A DNA stretch of 64,000 nt. It comes from JAXDMK01 sp963790325 (GTDB taxonomy: Bacteria > Actinomycetota > Acidimicrobiia > Acidimicrobiales > AC-14). The stretch is taken from the NCBI GenBank assembly GCA_963790325.1, contig CAWBNY010000003.1, forward strand, positions 1,426,001-1,490,000. Direction: 5' to 3'. This document shows positions 50,282 through 60,183 of the stretch, one piece after another; within the stretch, counting starts at the first letter, position 1, and the number at the start of each line of letters is the position of its first letter. Made by a program: the position numbers and the translations under genes. The notes beneath the pieces are model-generated. The model was not told the origin of the DNA, did no database searches, and saw only the letters and a list, made by a program, of their open reading frames with translations.

Positions 50282-53200
50282 ATGGCGGCTACGCGTCGAC
50301 GCCTGGTCCTTCTCCTGGCGGTCGCACTGGTCCCGGTGGTGGTGGAGGGACCCCGGGTGCTCCCACCGACCGACCCGGCCGGGGCCGCTCCGACGATCGG
50401 CTACGGGCCGCGGCCGCTGGTGTTCGAGGCGAACCGGGGCCAGACCGACGCCGAGGTCAGGTTCCTCGCTCGCGGTCCGGGCTACCGCCTGTTCCTCACC
50501 CCGGCGGAGGCGGTGGTGGCCCTCGACGGCGCCACCGTGCGCCTATCCGGCGTCGACGCCAACCCGAATCCCACGGTCGAGGGTCTCGACCTGGGATCGG
50601 GCGTCGTCAGCTACCTCACCGGCGATGCCCGGCTGGAGGGCGTCCCGACCTACCACCGGGTCCGGGTCCACGACCTGTATCCGGGGATCGACGTCGACTA
50701 CCACGGTGGCGGCGGCCAGCTCGAGTACGACTACCTGGTCGCCCCCGGCGCCGACACGACCCGCATCGGCCTCGACATCGCCGGCACCACGTCCACCACC
50801 ATCGACGCCGACGGCAGCCTTCTCCTGACCACCGCCGCCGGCACTGTCGTCCAGCGCCCGCCGGTCGCCTACCAGGACTTCGACGGCCAGCGCCGGCCGG
50901 TCAGCGCCGGGTACCTCCTCGAGGGTCAGAGCCGGGTGCGACTGCGCCTCGGCGCCTACGACCACCGGCTGCCCCTCGTCATCGACCCGGTGATCGCCTA
51001 CTCCACCTACCTGGGCGGCTCCACCCCCGGCCTGGGCGACGACGAGGGCGACGGCATCGCCGTCGACGCGGCCGGGAACGCCTACGTCACCGGCCGGACG
51101 GCCACCGACGACTTCCCGACGACGAACCCGCTCGACCTGAGCCTGGGCGGAGCCGACGACGCCTACGTCACCAAGTTCGGCCCCACCGGCGCCCTCCTGT
51201 GGTCCACCTATTTCGGGGGCGACGGCCTCGACCAGGGCCTCGGGGTAGCGGTCAACCCGGCGGGCGATTCCGTGTACCTCACCGGCCTGACGACCTCGCT
51301 CGACACCAGTTTTCCCCTGCTCAACGCCGACGACGCGACGCTCGGGGGCACCCAGGACGCCTTCGTGGCCAAGTTGGCCACCGCCGACGGCGCCCTCGGG
51401 TGGTCGACGTACTTCGGCGGCGACGGCGACGAGGCGGGGAACGCCATCTCCACGGACACCACGGGCCAGCCGTGGATCACCGGTTTCACCACCTCCGACG
51501 CCGCCACGTTCCCCGACCTGGCCGCCTTCGACGCCACCCTCGGCGGCGCCCAGGACGCCTTCGTGGCCAAGCTCGACACCTCCGGAACCCTCCTCTCCGC
51601 CACCTACCTCGGGGGCGAGGGCGACGAAAGCGGCCAGGGGATCTCCAACGGCTCCGGTGACGCCCCCTACGTCACCGGGTTCACCACCACCCCCGATACG
51701 GCCGGCGACCCGTTCCCGATCCTCAACGAGTTCGACGCGACGCTCGACGGCGCCCAGGACGCATTCCTGACCCGATTGCTGGCCGACGGGTCGCTCGCCC
51801 TCTCGAGCTACCTCGGGGGGGACGGCGACGACAGCGGGAACGCGATCGTCGCCGGGACGGGGGCGTACGTGACCGGCTCGACCACCAGCACCGATCTCGC
51901 CCTCGCCGCCGTCGACAGCACGCTCGGGGGCACCCAGGACGCCTTCGTCGCCTGGGTCGACACCACCCTCCAGTGGATCACCTACCTCGGGGGCGACGGC
52001 GACGAAGCCGGATACGGCATCGCCACCGGGGCGAGCGACGACATCTGGGTGACGGGCTTCACCACCTCCGCGCCCGGCCCCGGCGGGTTCCCGCTGGTCA
52101 CGCCGGTCGACTCCACCTTCGCCGGCACCGAAGAGGCCTTCGCCACGAGGATCGACGACGCGGCCACCACCCTGACCTTCTCGACCTACCTCGGCGGCGA
52201 CGGCGACGAGGAGGGCTTCGGGATCGCGGTGAACGGCAGCGACGCCCATGTCACCGGGTTCACGTCTTCCGGCACCTTCCCGGTGGTGGACGCTGACGAC
52301 TCGTCCCTGGGCGGTGCCGCCGACGGCTTCGTCACCAAACTGGCCCAGGATGTCGTCCCGCCGACATGCCTCGTCACCGCCTTCGCCTTCGGCCCACCCC
52401 GGGAATGGAGCATCACCGTCGACGACACCGGCAGCGGGCTGGCATCGGCCACCGCCCTGACCGAGACCAACGGGTCGCTGTCCGTCCCTGCCTTCACCGC
52501 CGGGACGACCTCGCCCGTCGTGCTGACATTCACCAAGACCACCCAGACCGCGCCGTCGGCCCTCCAACTGGAACTCGTCGACGTGGACGGAAACACCACG
52601 ACGTGCACCCCCCTGCGCCAGTCGATGCCCGCCGTCGTCACCAGCAGCATCCACTGGAAGCTCCGGGACGTCCTGCCCGGGAGCGGGCCCCCGACCTCCA
52701 CCTTCAGCTTCGGGAGCACCCCCCTCGTGCCGATCCTCGGCGACTGGGACGGGGATGGGGTCAAGACTCCCGGCTACGTCAATGGGGGCCAGTTCAACCT
52801 CTCCGACAACCTCGACGGGACGGGCCCGCTCGTCCAGTTCTCCTTCGGCGACGTCCGGGGCTACCCGGTGGCCGGGGACTGGGACGGCGACGGCGACGAC
52901 GAGGTGGCGGTGTACCGCAACGGCACCTGGGAGGTGCGGCCCACCACGGCCACAGGCGTGGTCCCCGGCACGTCGTTCAGCGGCTTCGGCACCGGCACCT
53001 GGCCCACCACCACCCCGGTCGCAGGAGACTGGAACGGCGACGGCACCGACGGCATCGGCTTCTACCGGGGCAACGGGGCCCTCACCGGCACCTGGAACCT
53101 GCGCCAGACGGCGACCGCCGGCGGCACCGACATCGCCCCCTTCGACTACGAGCCCACGACCCCCGGCTACCCGGTGGTCGGTGACTGGGACGCCGATGGC

Positions 53201-53338
53201 TCTGACACCGTCGGGACGAAGGCCGGCCTGATCTGGGCCCTGCGCAACACGCTCTCCGCGGGATCCCCCGACCTCAGCATCAGCCTCGGATCCGCCACCC
53301 CGGCCAAGGACCTGCCCGCGCTGTGGTCCGCCACCTGA
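50282..53338 (+). CDS. Secreted SBBP-repeat beta-propeller protein
   Basis: 1018 residues, ATG behind GGGAGGT. Signal peptide (RRRLVLLLAVALVPVVVEG), then a DUF7948-like N-domain (PLVFEANRGQTDAEVRFLARG). Seven SBBP repeats follow (about 240-690), each YLGGDGDEAGxxIA.. VTGFTTS.. FPxxxxxDxTLGGxxDAFVxKL. The remainder has a short beta domain and FG-GAP-like calcium motifs (DWDGDGVKTPGY, DWDGDGDDEVAVYRNG, DWNGDGTDGIGFYRG). Exported, probably surface-bound; the family's ligand is unknown. Confidence 0.9.
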   Translation: MAATRRRLVLLLAVALVPVVVEGPRVLPPTDPAGAAPTIGYGPRPLVFEANRGQTDAEVRFLARGPGYRLFLTPAEAVVALDGATVRLSGVDANPNPTVEGLDLGSGVVSYLTGDARLEGVPTYHRVRVHDLYPGIDVDYHGGGGQLEYDYLVAPGADTTRIGLDIAGTTSTTIDADGSLLLTTAAGTVVQRPPVAYQDFDGQRRPVSAGYLLEGQSRVRLRLGAYDHRLPLVIDPVIAYSTYLGGSTPGLGDDEGDGIAVDAAGNAYVTGRTATDDFPTTNPLDLSLGGADDAYVTKFGPTGALLWSTYFGGDGLDQGLGVAVNPAGDSVYLTGLTTSLDTSFPLLNADDATLGGTQDAFVAKLATADGALGWSTYFGGDGDEAGNAISTDTTGQPWITGFTTSDAATFPDLAAFDATLGGAQDAFVAKLDTSGTLLSATYLGGEGDESGQGISNGSGDAPYVTGFTTTPDTAGDPFPILNEFDATLDGAQDAFLTRLLADGSLALSSYLGGDGDDSGNAIVAGTGAYVTGSTTSTDLALAAVDSTLGGTQDAFVAWVDTTLQWITYLGGDGDEAGYGIATGASDDIWVTGFTTSAPGPGGFPLVTPVDSTFAGTEEAFATRIDDAATTLTFSTYLGGDGDEEGFGIAVNGSDAHVTGFTSSGTFPVVDADDSSLGGAADGFVTKLAQDVVPPTCLVTAFAFGPPREWSITVDDTGSGLASATALTETNGSLSVPAFTAGTTSPVVLTFTKTTQTAPSALQLELVDVDGNTTTCTPLRQSMPAVVTSSIHWKLRDVLPGSGPPTSTFSFGSTPLVPILGDWDGDGVKTPGYVNGGQFNLSDNLDGTGPLVQFSFGDVRGYPVAGDWDGDGDDEVAVYRNGTWEVRPTTATGVVPGTSFSGFGTGTWPTTTPVAGDWNGDGTDGIGFYRGNGALTGTWNLRQTATAGGTDIAPFDYEPTTPGYPVVGDWDADGSDTVGTKAGLIWALRNTLSAGSPDLSISLGSATPAKDLPALWSAT

Positions 53339-53443
53339 GGGACCCAGCCTTGTCATCTCGCCGGTGACTGCTTAGGTTGATGGGGGGGCACGGCGAACCC
53401 GGAGTCGTTGGATCGACAAGGGCCCGTCGCCGGGAGAGGAAGC

Positions 53444-56400
53444 ATGCCGCGGGTTGCAAGGAGACCAACCACACCTGGAGATCTCCTCACTCACGTCCCG
53501 AGCCGGGGCCGGCTGCTCCGGCCGGCGATGCTCGGCAGCGTCCTGGTGGCACTGACCCTCTTCGCCGGCCACGAGTTCCTTCCGACCGCCCTGGGGACGC
53601 AGGAGCTCACGACGATGTGCGTCAACAAGGCGAGTGGCCGGGTCCGGTTCGTCACGTCCACCGCCACCTGCAACACCAGGACCGAGACCACCGCCAAACT
53701 GCCCGGAACCGGGCCGATCGTGCTGTGCGCGGCGGCCCCCGACGGCTTCGTGCGCAAGGTGGCCAGTCCCGGCTCGTGCACCGGGACCGAGACCGCGGTC
53801 ACGATCCCCCAGACCGGCCCCACCTACCTCTGCTACAAGCCCACCACCGGCTCCTTCCTCCGCCTCGTGGCCGGCGCCGGCGCCTGCGCGGCCGACGAGT
53901 GGGACGCGGTCGTCTCCGTGCCGGTCGCAGTGGCCGACACCCGGTCGGTGACCGAGGACGCCGCGCTGGCCGCCGCGACCACCGTGCTGGGCAACGACTC
54001 CGACGCTCTGCTCGACCCGCTCACCGCCACCCTGGTAGCTGCCAGCGGGCCCTCCCACGCCACCAGCTTCACGTTCCACGCCGACGGCACGTTCGACTAC
54101 ACCCCGACCGGCGACTACTTCGGATCGGACTCTTTCCAGTACACCGCCACCGACGGCACCTACACCTCTGCCCCGGCGACGGTGTCGATCACAGTCGACC
54201 CGGTGAACGACCCGCCGACGTTCAGCCTGGCCGGCGACCAGACCGTCGCCGTCGACGCCGGCCCTCAGTCCGTCATCGGCTTCGCCAGCGGGATGAGCCC
54301 GGGTCCGGCCAACGAGTCGAGCCAGATCCCCCTCACCTTCGAACCCACCACCAACGACAACAACGCCCTCTTCTCGACGCAGCCGTCGGTCGCCGACACC
54401 GGAACCCTGACCTACCAGTCGGCGGCCGGCGCCTCCGGGGCGGCCACCGTCACGGTGACGCTCAAGGACACCGGCGGTGTGGCCAACGGCGGGGTCGACT
54501 CCGCCTCGCAGGTCTTCACCATCACCGTCGCCCCCGCCAACCTGCCCCCGGTGGCGGACGCCGACGGCTACACGATCGACGAGGACACCCTGCTCACCCA
54601 GCCTGCCCTCGGGGGGGTCCTCGACGGCGACTCCGACCCCGACGCCGGCGACACGATCACCGCCGTCCTCGTCGCCGGCCCCACCCAATCGTCGTCGTTC
54701 GCGCTCGACCCCGACGGCTCGTTCACCTACCAGGGGGCGGCCAACTTCTGCGGCGCCGATTCCTTCACCTACAAGGCGGAGGACAACCACGGCGCCCAGT
54801 CGGGCGCGGCCACCGTCACCCTCACCGTGACCTGCGTGAACGACGCCCCCGTGAACACCCTGCCGAGTGGTCCGACCGTCGCCGAGGACGGGACGCTCAC
54901 CCTGTCGGGCCCGGGGGCGATCTCCGTCGCCGACGTCGACTCGGCCAGCCAGCCGGTCAGGATCACCCTGGCCGGCACGAACGGAACGATGACCCTGAGC
55001 GGCGTCGCCGGGCTGACCTTCGATCCGGCGAGCGGGTCGAACGACGGCACCGCCGACTCGAACCTGGTCTTCACGGGCACGACCGCGGCGGTCAACGCCG
55101 CCCTCAACGGGATGACCTTCACGCCGACCGCCGACTATGCGGGCGGAGCCACCATCACCGTCACCACCGACGACCAGGGCCACACCGGCTCCGGCGGCGC
55201 CCTCACCGACACCGACGTGCTCGGCATCACCGTCACCGCGGTCAACGACGCGCCGGTCAACACCGCCCCCGCCTCGTTCTCGGTGAACGAGGACACCGAC
55301 TTCACCTTCACCGGCGGGACCCTGCAGATCGCCGACATCGACGCCGGCGGGAGCGCGGTGAAGGTCAGCCTCGACGCCACCAGCGGGACGGTCACGCTCT
55401 CGACCCTCACCAACCTGACGCTGGTGGACGCCACATCCAACGGGACGGCGTCGGTGCACGTCACCGGCACCGTCGGTGCCATCAACACCGCCCTCACCAA
55501 CGCCAAGTTCAAGGGGAACCCGAACTACAACTCCACCCGCACCCCCGCCGCCGGCCTGACCATCGTCACCGACGACCAGGGCCACACCGGGACGCCGGGC
55601 GCTCTCAGCGACACCGACTCGATCACCATCACCGTCAACGCGGTGAACGACCCGCCGGTCGCGGCTGCGTTCGCCTTCACCGTCCAGAACAACATGAAGC
55701 GGACCTCGATCTCGAACCTGCTCACCGGCGCCACCGACCCCGACAGCGGCGACGGCGGCTACACCTTCACCCCCACCGTGGAGAGCGGGAGCATCAGTGC
55801 CACCTCGCCCTCCGGCGGCGCCATCAGCAACGTCAACCTCGGCGCCGGCTCGTTCGACTTCGATCCGCCGCCGGGGGCCACCGGCGCGGTCACCTTCACC
55901 TTCCGGATCTGCGACAACGGCCACCCCGGGCCGGCGGCGTGCAGCGCCGACGCCACCGTCACCGCCACCGTCTCGGGCCCCGTGATCTGGTTCGTCGACC
56001 CCGCTGTCGTCGGACCGGGTGACGGCCGCCTGAGCAACCCGTTCAAGCAGCTCTCAGGCGCAGCCGGAGTCGACGCCAGCGGCCACCGCATCTTCGTGTC
56101 CCAGGGCACGGTGAACACCGGGATCGTCCTGAACCCGAACCAGTGGCTCATCGGCCAGGGCGTCTCGGGGGCGTCGTTCGACAGCCTCTTCTCCATCAGC
56201 CCGCCGGCGAACACCATCGCCCGGCCGTCGATCAGTGGCACCCGGCCGACCATCCAGGGCAACGTCGACATGGACACCGGCGACCAGGTCCGCGGCCTCA
56301 ACATCACGGTGACGGGTGCCACCCAGGGCCTCAGCGCCAGCGGCGCCACCGGCCTGACGGTCGGTCAGGTCAGCGTCAGCTCCGCCACCGGGATCGGGGT

Positions 56401-57820
56401 GAACCTCACCGCGGCCGACGGCACCTTCGCCTTCACCAGCGTCTCCTCCAGCGGGGCGCCGAGCGGGATCGTCTGGGACAACGCCTCCACCGTCTCCGGC
56501 AGCCTGACGGTGGAGGGCGACGGGTCGGGCACGCAGAACGGGAGCGGAGGCAACATCACCGGGTCGACGGCGTCGTCCGTCCGGCTCGACCTGGCCAACA
56601 ACGTGACCCTCAAGTCGATGAACATCACGAACCCGGCCAACGCGGCCGGCACCAACGGGATCTACGCCACCGACCTCACCGGCAGCGCCAACGTCGTCCG
56701 CGGTCTGGTGATCAGCGGGGTCAACAACGGCGCGTCGAGCTCGTTCGAGGTCGACAACACCGCCCACGCCCTGGGCAATCTCGCCGTCTCCAACACGAAG
56801 ATCACCGCGTCGAGCTCGACCAAGACGCACATGCTCGTGCAGAACATGGGCAACCAGCCCATGACCGTGAGCGTCAACACCAGCGAGTTCTCGAACCTCT
56901 TCGGCGTGGCCGCCCAGTTCGCGTCCGGCCAGAACGCGGGCGCCACCGGCACCCTCACGGTGTCGTTCACGTCCAACACCCTCACGACCGCGGCCGCCGC
57001 CGGCGCCAACTCGGTGAACTTCGTGGGCATCAACGGCTCCACGCTCAACGCCACCGCTACCGGCAACACCGCCACCGACGTGGGCCGGCCGGTCGCCGGG
57101 GTCGGGGTGTTCAGCGTTTCGGCCCAGGACACGGCCACCGTCAACGCCAAGGTCAACGGCAACACCATCAGCAACATCAACGGCTACGAGGGCATCAACC
57201 TGGCCGCCGAGAACGCTGCCTCCACGCTCAAGGTCCAGGTCGACGGCAACACGATCACCGGCCTCAAGAAGCCCGGCCTCACCCTGAACGTGAACAGCAA
57301 CGCCCAGGCCACCCACGTCACCGTCAACAACAACACCTTCGGCACCGCCGCCAGCCCGGTGGGCACCAACCCGGGAACGATGGCGATCCTGATCCAGTCG
57401 TCGACGACCGGCTCGACCGTGGCCAAGACGGCCAACGTGCTGATCAGCAACAACACCGCCGTCAACAACAGCTCGGGGCTCGGCGAGACGTTCCAGATGC
57501 TTCTCAGCGGCTCGGGCCCGCAGTCGACGACGCTGAACCTCACCATGACCAACAACTCGTTCGACAACCTCTCGGGGACGGTCCACTCCGGCTACCTGGA
57601 GGCGGCCGAGACACTGGGGGCCGTCTGCCTCGACATGTCCGCCAACAACAGCAACGGCCAGCCGATCGACGTGGTCAAGAACACCCAGCCGTTCACCATC
57701 CGCGACCGCGACTCGGTCGCGGCCAACAACCCGTCGGCGACCTTCGTCTTCAGTCCGAGCCTGGGATCGTTCGGCACCCAGTCCGGAGCCTGCCCGCAAC
57801 CGACGCTTCCGCCCATCTAG
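53444..57820 (+). CDS. Giant secreted adhesin-like protein: Ig/cadherin-like repeats plus beta-helix
   Basis: 1458 residues from ATG 53444 behind GAGAGGA. N-terminal membrane or signal helix (AMLGSVLVALTLFAGHEF), then three Cys-rich CVNKASGRVRFV-type mini-repeats. At least five Ig/cadherin-like modules follow (about 165-850), marked by VNDPP or VNDAPVN linkers and DxDxG calcium-type motifs. The C-terminal half (about 860-1400) is repetitive Asn/Thr/Val-rich right-handed beta-helix (VDGNTITGL, VNNNTFGTA, ISNNTAVNN). No sortase motif or membrane tail. Likely an outer-surface adhesin. Just upstream of the tail-collar cassette. Confidence 0.88.
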   Translation: MPRVARRPTTPGDLLTHVPSRGRLLRPAMLGSVLVALTLFAGHEFLPTALGTQELTTMCVNKASGRVRFVTSTATCNTRTETTAKLPGTGPIVLCAAAPDGFVRKVASPGSCTGTETAVTIPQTGPTYLCYKPTTGSFLRLVAGAGACAADEWDAVVSVPVAVADTRSVTEDAALAAATTVLGNDSDALLDPLTATLVAASGPSHATSFTFHADGTFDYTPTGDYFGSDSFQYTATDGTYTSAPATVSITVDPVNDPPTFSLAGDQTVAVDAGPQSVIGFASGMSPGPANESSQIPLTFEPTTNDNNALFSTQPSVADTGTLTYQSAAGASGAATVTVTLKDTGGVANGGVDSASQVFTITVAPANLPPVADADGYTIDEDTLLTQPALGGVLDGDSDPDAGDTITAVLVAGPTQSSSFALDPDGSFTYQGAANFCGADSFTYKAEDNHGAQSGAATVTLTVTCVNDAPVNTLPSGPTVAEDGTLTLSGPGAISVADVDSASQPVRITLAGTNGTMTLSGVAGLTFDPASGSNDGTADSNLVFTGTTAAVNAALNGMTFTPTADYAGGATITVTTDDQGHTGSGGALTDTDVLGITVTAVNDAPVNTAPASFSVNEDTDFTFTGGTLQIADIDAGGSAVKVSLDATSGTVTLSTLTNLTLVDATSNGTASVHVTGTVGAINTALTNAKFKGNPNYNSTRTPAAGLTIVTDDQGHTGTPGALSDTDSITITVNAVNDPPVAAAFAFTVQNNMKRTSISNLLTGATDPDSGDGGYTFTPTVESGSISATSPSGGAISNVNLGAGSFDFDPPPGATGAVTFTFRICDNGHPGPAACSADATVTATVSGPVIWFVDPAVVGPGDGRLSNPFKQLSGAAGVDASGHRIFVSQGTVNTGIVLNPNQWLIGQGVSGASFDSLFSISPPANTIARPSISGTRPTIQGNVDMDTGDQVRGLNITVTGATQGLSASGATGLTVGQVSVSSATGIGVNLTAADGTFAFTSVSSSGAPSGIVWDNASTVSGSLTVEGDGSGTQNGSGGNITGSTASSVRLDLANNVTLKSMNITNPANAAGTNGIYATDLTGSANVVRGLVISGVNNGASSSFEVDNTAHALGNLAVSNTKITASSSTKTHMLVQNMGNQPMTVSVNTSEFSNLFGVAAQFASGQNAGATGTLTVSFTSNTLTTAAAAGANSVNFVGINGSTLNATATGNTATDVGRPVAGVGVFSVSAQDTATVNAKVNGNTISNINGYEGINLAAENAASTLKVQVDGNTITGLKKPGLTLNVNSNAQATHVTVNNNTFGTAASPVGTNPGTMAILIQSSTTGSTVAKTANVLISNNTAVNNSSGLGETFQMLLSGSGPQSTTLNLTMTNNSFDNLSGTVHSGYLEAAETLGAVCLDMSANNSNGQPIDVVKNTQPFTIRDRDSVAANNPSATFVFSPSLGSFGTQSGACPQPTLPPI

Positions 57821-57837
57821 GGCGAGCAAGGAGGACC

Positions 57838-58350
57838 ATGGCAACGCCGTTCTTGGGGGAAGTGAAGATCTGCAGCTTCAACTTCGCGCCCAGAGGGTGG
57901 GCGATGTGCAACGGCCAGCTCCTGCCCATCAACCAGAACCAGGCCCTGTTCTCACTTCTCGGCACGATGTACGGGGGGGACGGGATGACCACCTTCGCCC
58001 TCCCCAACCTCAAGGGCCGGGTCCCGGTGCACGTCGGCCCGAGCCTCAACCAGGGCCAGAGCGGCGGCGAGATCGCCCACACCCTCACCGGCCAGGAGGT
58101 GCCCCCCCACACCCATCTGGTCCCCGCCTCGACCGAGATCCCGCCCGACACCAACACGAGCGCAGACGCCAGCGTGGTCGCCACCGCCCCGCTCAACCTC
58201 TACGCCCCCTTCGTCCAGGCCAACGCGGTGGGGATGAACCCGTCGGTGATCCAGCCGGCCGGTTCCGGCCAGGCCCACCAGAACATCCAGCCCTCGCTGG
58301 TGCTCACCTTCGTCGTCGCCCTCACCGGCCTCTTCCCGAGCCGGAACTAG
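57838..58350 (+). CDS. Tail-collar domain protein 1 (MdpB-like)
   Basis: 170 residues, ATG behind AAGGAGG. N-terminal FLGEVKICSFNFAPRGWAMCNGQLLPINQNQALFSLLGTMYGGDG and FALPNLKGRVPVHVG are the phage tail-collar domain; a His-rich middle (PHTHLVP) and QPSLVLTFVVALTGLFPSRN close it. Usually found as tandem genes outside prophages; function unknown, perhaps surface or phage-like particles. First of three paralogues. Confidence 0.9.
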   Translation: MATPFLGEVKICSFNFAPRGWAMCNGQLLPINQNQALFSLLGTMYGGDGMTTFALPNLKGRVPVHVGPSLNQGQSGGEIAHTLTGQEVPPHTHLVPASTEIPPDTNTSADASVVATAPLNLYAPFVQANAVGMNPSVIQPAGSGQAHQNIQPSLVLTFVVALTGLFPSRN

Positions 58351-58361
58351 GAGGTCCCACC

Positions 58362-58862
58362 ATGTCCGACCCCTTTGTGGGTGAGATCCGGATGTTCGGC
58401 GGCAACTTCGCTCCCGTGGGGTGGGCGTTCTGCGAGGGCCAGCTCCTGGCCATCAGCGAGAACGACGCCCTCTTCAGCCTCATCGGCACCACTTACGGCG
58501 GCGACGGCCGGACGACCTTCGCCCTCCCCGATCTCCGGGGCCGGATGCCGGTCCACGTGGGGGACTGGGCCGCCGCCCCGGGGATGGCCCAGGGGGTGGA
58601 GTCGGTCACCCTCACCCCGGCCAACGCGCCCGCGCACACCCACACCTACCAGGCCATGTCGGCCAGCGCCAACAACCGCGGCGGCCAGAACCAGGACCTG
58701 GCCAAGCTCCCCACCGGCCAGGCCTACCGCGACCCGATCCGGGCCGTGCAGATGGTCGCTCCCGCCGTCAACCGGGGTGGGCAGGCCCACGAGAACCGGA
58801 TGCCCTACCTGTGCGTGTCCTTCATCATCTCGTTGTTCGGCATCTTTCCGAGCCAAAGCTGA
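58362..58862 (+). CDS. Tail-collar domain protein 2 (MdpB-like)
   Basis: 166 residues, ATG behind AGGAGG. Same design: FVGEIRMFGGNFAPVGWAFCEGQLLAISENDALFSLIGTTYGGDG, FALPDLRGRMPVHVG, HTHTYQAMSA, then PYLCVSFIISLFGIFPSQS. An acidic Glu replaces the Asn of CNGQ. 11 bp after the first paralogue, so cotranscribed. Confidence 0.9.
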   Translation: MSDPFVGEIRMFGGNFAPVGWAFCEGQLLAISENDALFSLIGTTYGGDGRTTFALPDLRGRMPVHVGDWAAAPGMAQGVESVTLTPANAPAHTHTYQAMSASANNRGGQNQDLAKLPTGQAYRDPIRAVQMVAPAVNRGGQAHENRMPYLCVSFIISLFGIFPSQS

Positions 58863-58872
58863 GGAGCGTGGA

Positions 58873-59385
58873 ATGACGGAACCTTTCGTAGGCGAGATCC
58901 GCATCGTCGGCTTCAACTTCGCCCCGAGGGGCTGGGCCCAGTGCAACGGGCAGTTGCTCCCGATCAGTCAGAACACGGCCTTGTTCTCGCTGCTCGGCAC
59001 CAACTTCGGCGGCGACGGCAAGTCCACCTTTGGCCTGCCCAACCTCCAAGGCGCCACACCCATGCACTGGGGCCAGGGCCCCGGGCTCAGCCGCTACCAG
59101 CTGGGGGGGCAGGGCGGGGTACCGTCGGTCACCCTGCTGGCCGACGAAGATGCCCCCCACCAGCACGGGATGACGGCCAGCGGCTCGGCCGCCTCCACGC
59201 TCGACCCGGGCAACATGGTGCTGGCGTCGGGCACGAACGCCATGTACATGCCGACGGGGACCGCCACGCTCGATCCCAACGTGCTCAGCCGGTTCGGCTC
59301 GGGCACCCCCCACAACAACCGCCAGCCCTACCTCGTGCTCAACATCGTCATCGCCCTGCAAGGCGTCTACCCGCAGCGATCCTGA
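58873..59385 (+). CDS. Tail-collar domain protein 3 (MdpB-like)
   Basis: 170 residues. FVGEIRIVGFNFAPRGWAQCNGQLLPISQNTALFSLLGTNFGGDG, FGLPNLQGATPMHWG, HQHGMTASG, then PYLVLNIVIALQGVYPQRS. The variable middle differs most from its paralogues, suggesting separate ligand or partner surfaces on one scaffold. Confidence 0.9.
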   Translation: MTEPFVGEIRIVGFNFAPRGWAQCNGQLLPISQNTALFSLLGTNFGGDGKSTFGLPNLQGATPMHWGQGPGLSRYQLGGQGGVPSVTLLADEDAPHQHGMTASGSAASTLDPGNMVLASGTNAMYMPTGTATLDPNVLSRFGSGTPHNNRQPYLVLNIVIALQGVYPQRS

Positions 59386-59394
59386 CCGGCCGGC

Positions 59395-59865
59395 GTGGGC
59401 GTCCCGGGGCTCCGGCCCGCGGTACCGGGGGACCGGGAGTTCCTGTTCCGCACCTACGCCAGCTCCCGGGCGGAGGAGCTGGCGATCGTGCCGTGGACCG
59501 AAGACGAGAAGGAGGCCTTCCTCCGCCAGCAGTTCGACGCCCAGGACCGTCACTACCGCGCCCACCACCCGGCCGCGGACCGGCTGGTGATCCTCGACCG
59601 GGGCGAGCCGGTCGGTCGCCTCTACGTCGAGCGGGCGGCCGACGAGCTGCGGGTCATGGACATCGCCCTGCTGCCGGAGCATCGGGGCCGGGGCCGGGGC
59701 CGGCAGCTCATCGAAGCCCTCCAGGCGGAGGCGGCCGCGGCGGGGATCCCGATCACCCTGCACGTCGAGGCCCACAACCCGGCGCAACGTCTCTATGCCC
59801 GCCTCGGCTTCCGGTTGGTGCGGGAGGACGGGATCTACCAGCTGCTGGAGTGGCGTCCGGCCTGA
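59395..59865 (+). CDS. GNAT-family N-acetyltransferase
   Basis: 156 residues, GTG start 9 bp after the last tail-collar stop. GNAT core: LRPAVPGDREFLFRTYASSR, RLVILDRGEPVGRLYVERAADELRVMDIALLPEHRGRGRGRQLIEALQAEA (acetyl-CoA loop RGRGRG) and VEAHNPAQRLYARLGFRLV. In many bacteria this GNAT travels with tail-collar triplets, so it probably modifies those proteins or a shared ligand; inferred from context. Confidence 0.92.
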   Translation: MGVPGLRPAVPGDREFLFRTYASSRAEELAIVPWTEDEKEAFLRQQFDAQDRHYRAHHPAADRLVILDRGEPVGRLYVERAADELRVMDIALLPEHRGRGRGRQLIEALQAEAAAAGIPITLHVEAHNPAQRLYARLGFRLVREDGIYQLLEWRPA

Positions 59866-59869
59866 TCGC

Positions 59870-60175
59870 TCACCCGAAGACGGCCTCGTACCGCATGCCC
59901 GTGCCGTCGGGTCCGATGGTGACGAGGAAGACGTCGAAGGCGCCGATGCCGTCGTGCTCCATCCGGTAGATCCGCTGCGGCAGGACGACGCCCGGCGGCC
60001 CGAGGAAGACAAGCGAGAAGGGGACCCGGCGGACGTCGCCGACCGGCTCGCCGGTGGCGGTGGCGGTGGCGGTGGCGGTGGTCAACGTGGTCGGCAGGGT
60101 GGCGTCGCCCTCCCGGATGGTGAAGGTGTCGCCCTCCCGGCCGGCGAAGGTGTCGATGGTGAAGGTGTCCAGCAC
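59870..60175 (-). CDS. DUF6916-like protein
   Basis: 101 residues from GTG 60175. Beta-rich: LDTFTIDTFAGREGDTFTI, PFSLVFLGPPGVVLPQRIYRMEHDGIGAFDVFLVTIGPDGTGMRYEAVFG. The ending pattern, with an R-Y-E-A-V-F-type strand, matches small DUF6916 proteins seen beside tail-collar/GNAT genes. It converges on the GNAT, 4 bp apart. Function unknown; likely part of the same cassette. Confidence 0.7.
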   Translation of the reverse strand: MLDTFTIDTFAGREGDTFTIREGDATLPTTLTTATATATATGEPVGDVRRVPFSLVFLGPPGVVLPQRIYRMEHDGIGAFDVFLVTIGPDGTGMRYEAVFG

Positions 60176-60183
60176 CGGCTGAC

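Noticed and set aside
57838..59385. Prophage tail region
   Set aside because: Tail-collar genes stand alone; no capsid, portal, terminase, lysis or integrase genes are present.
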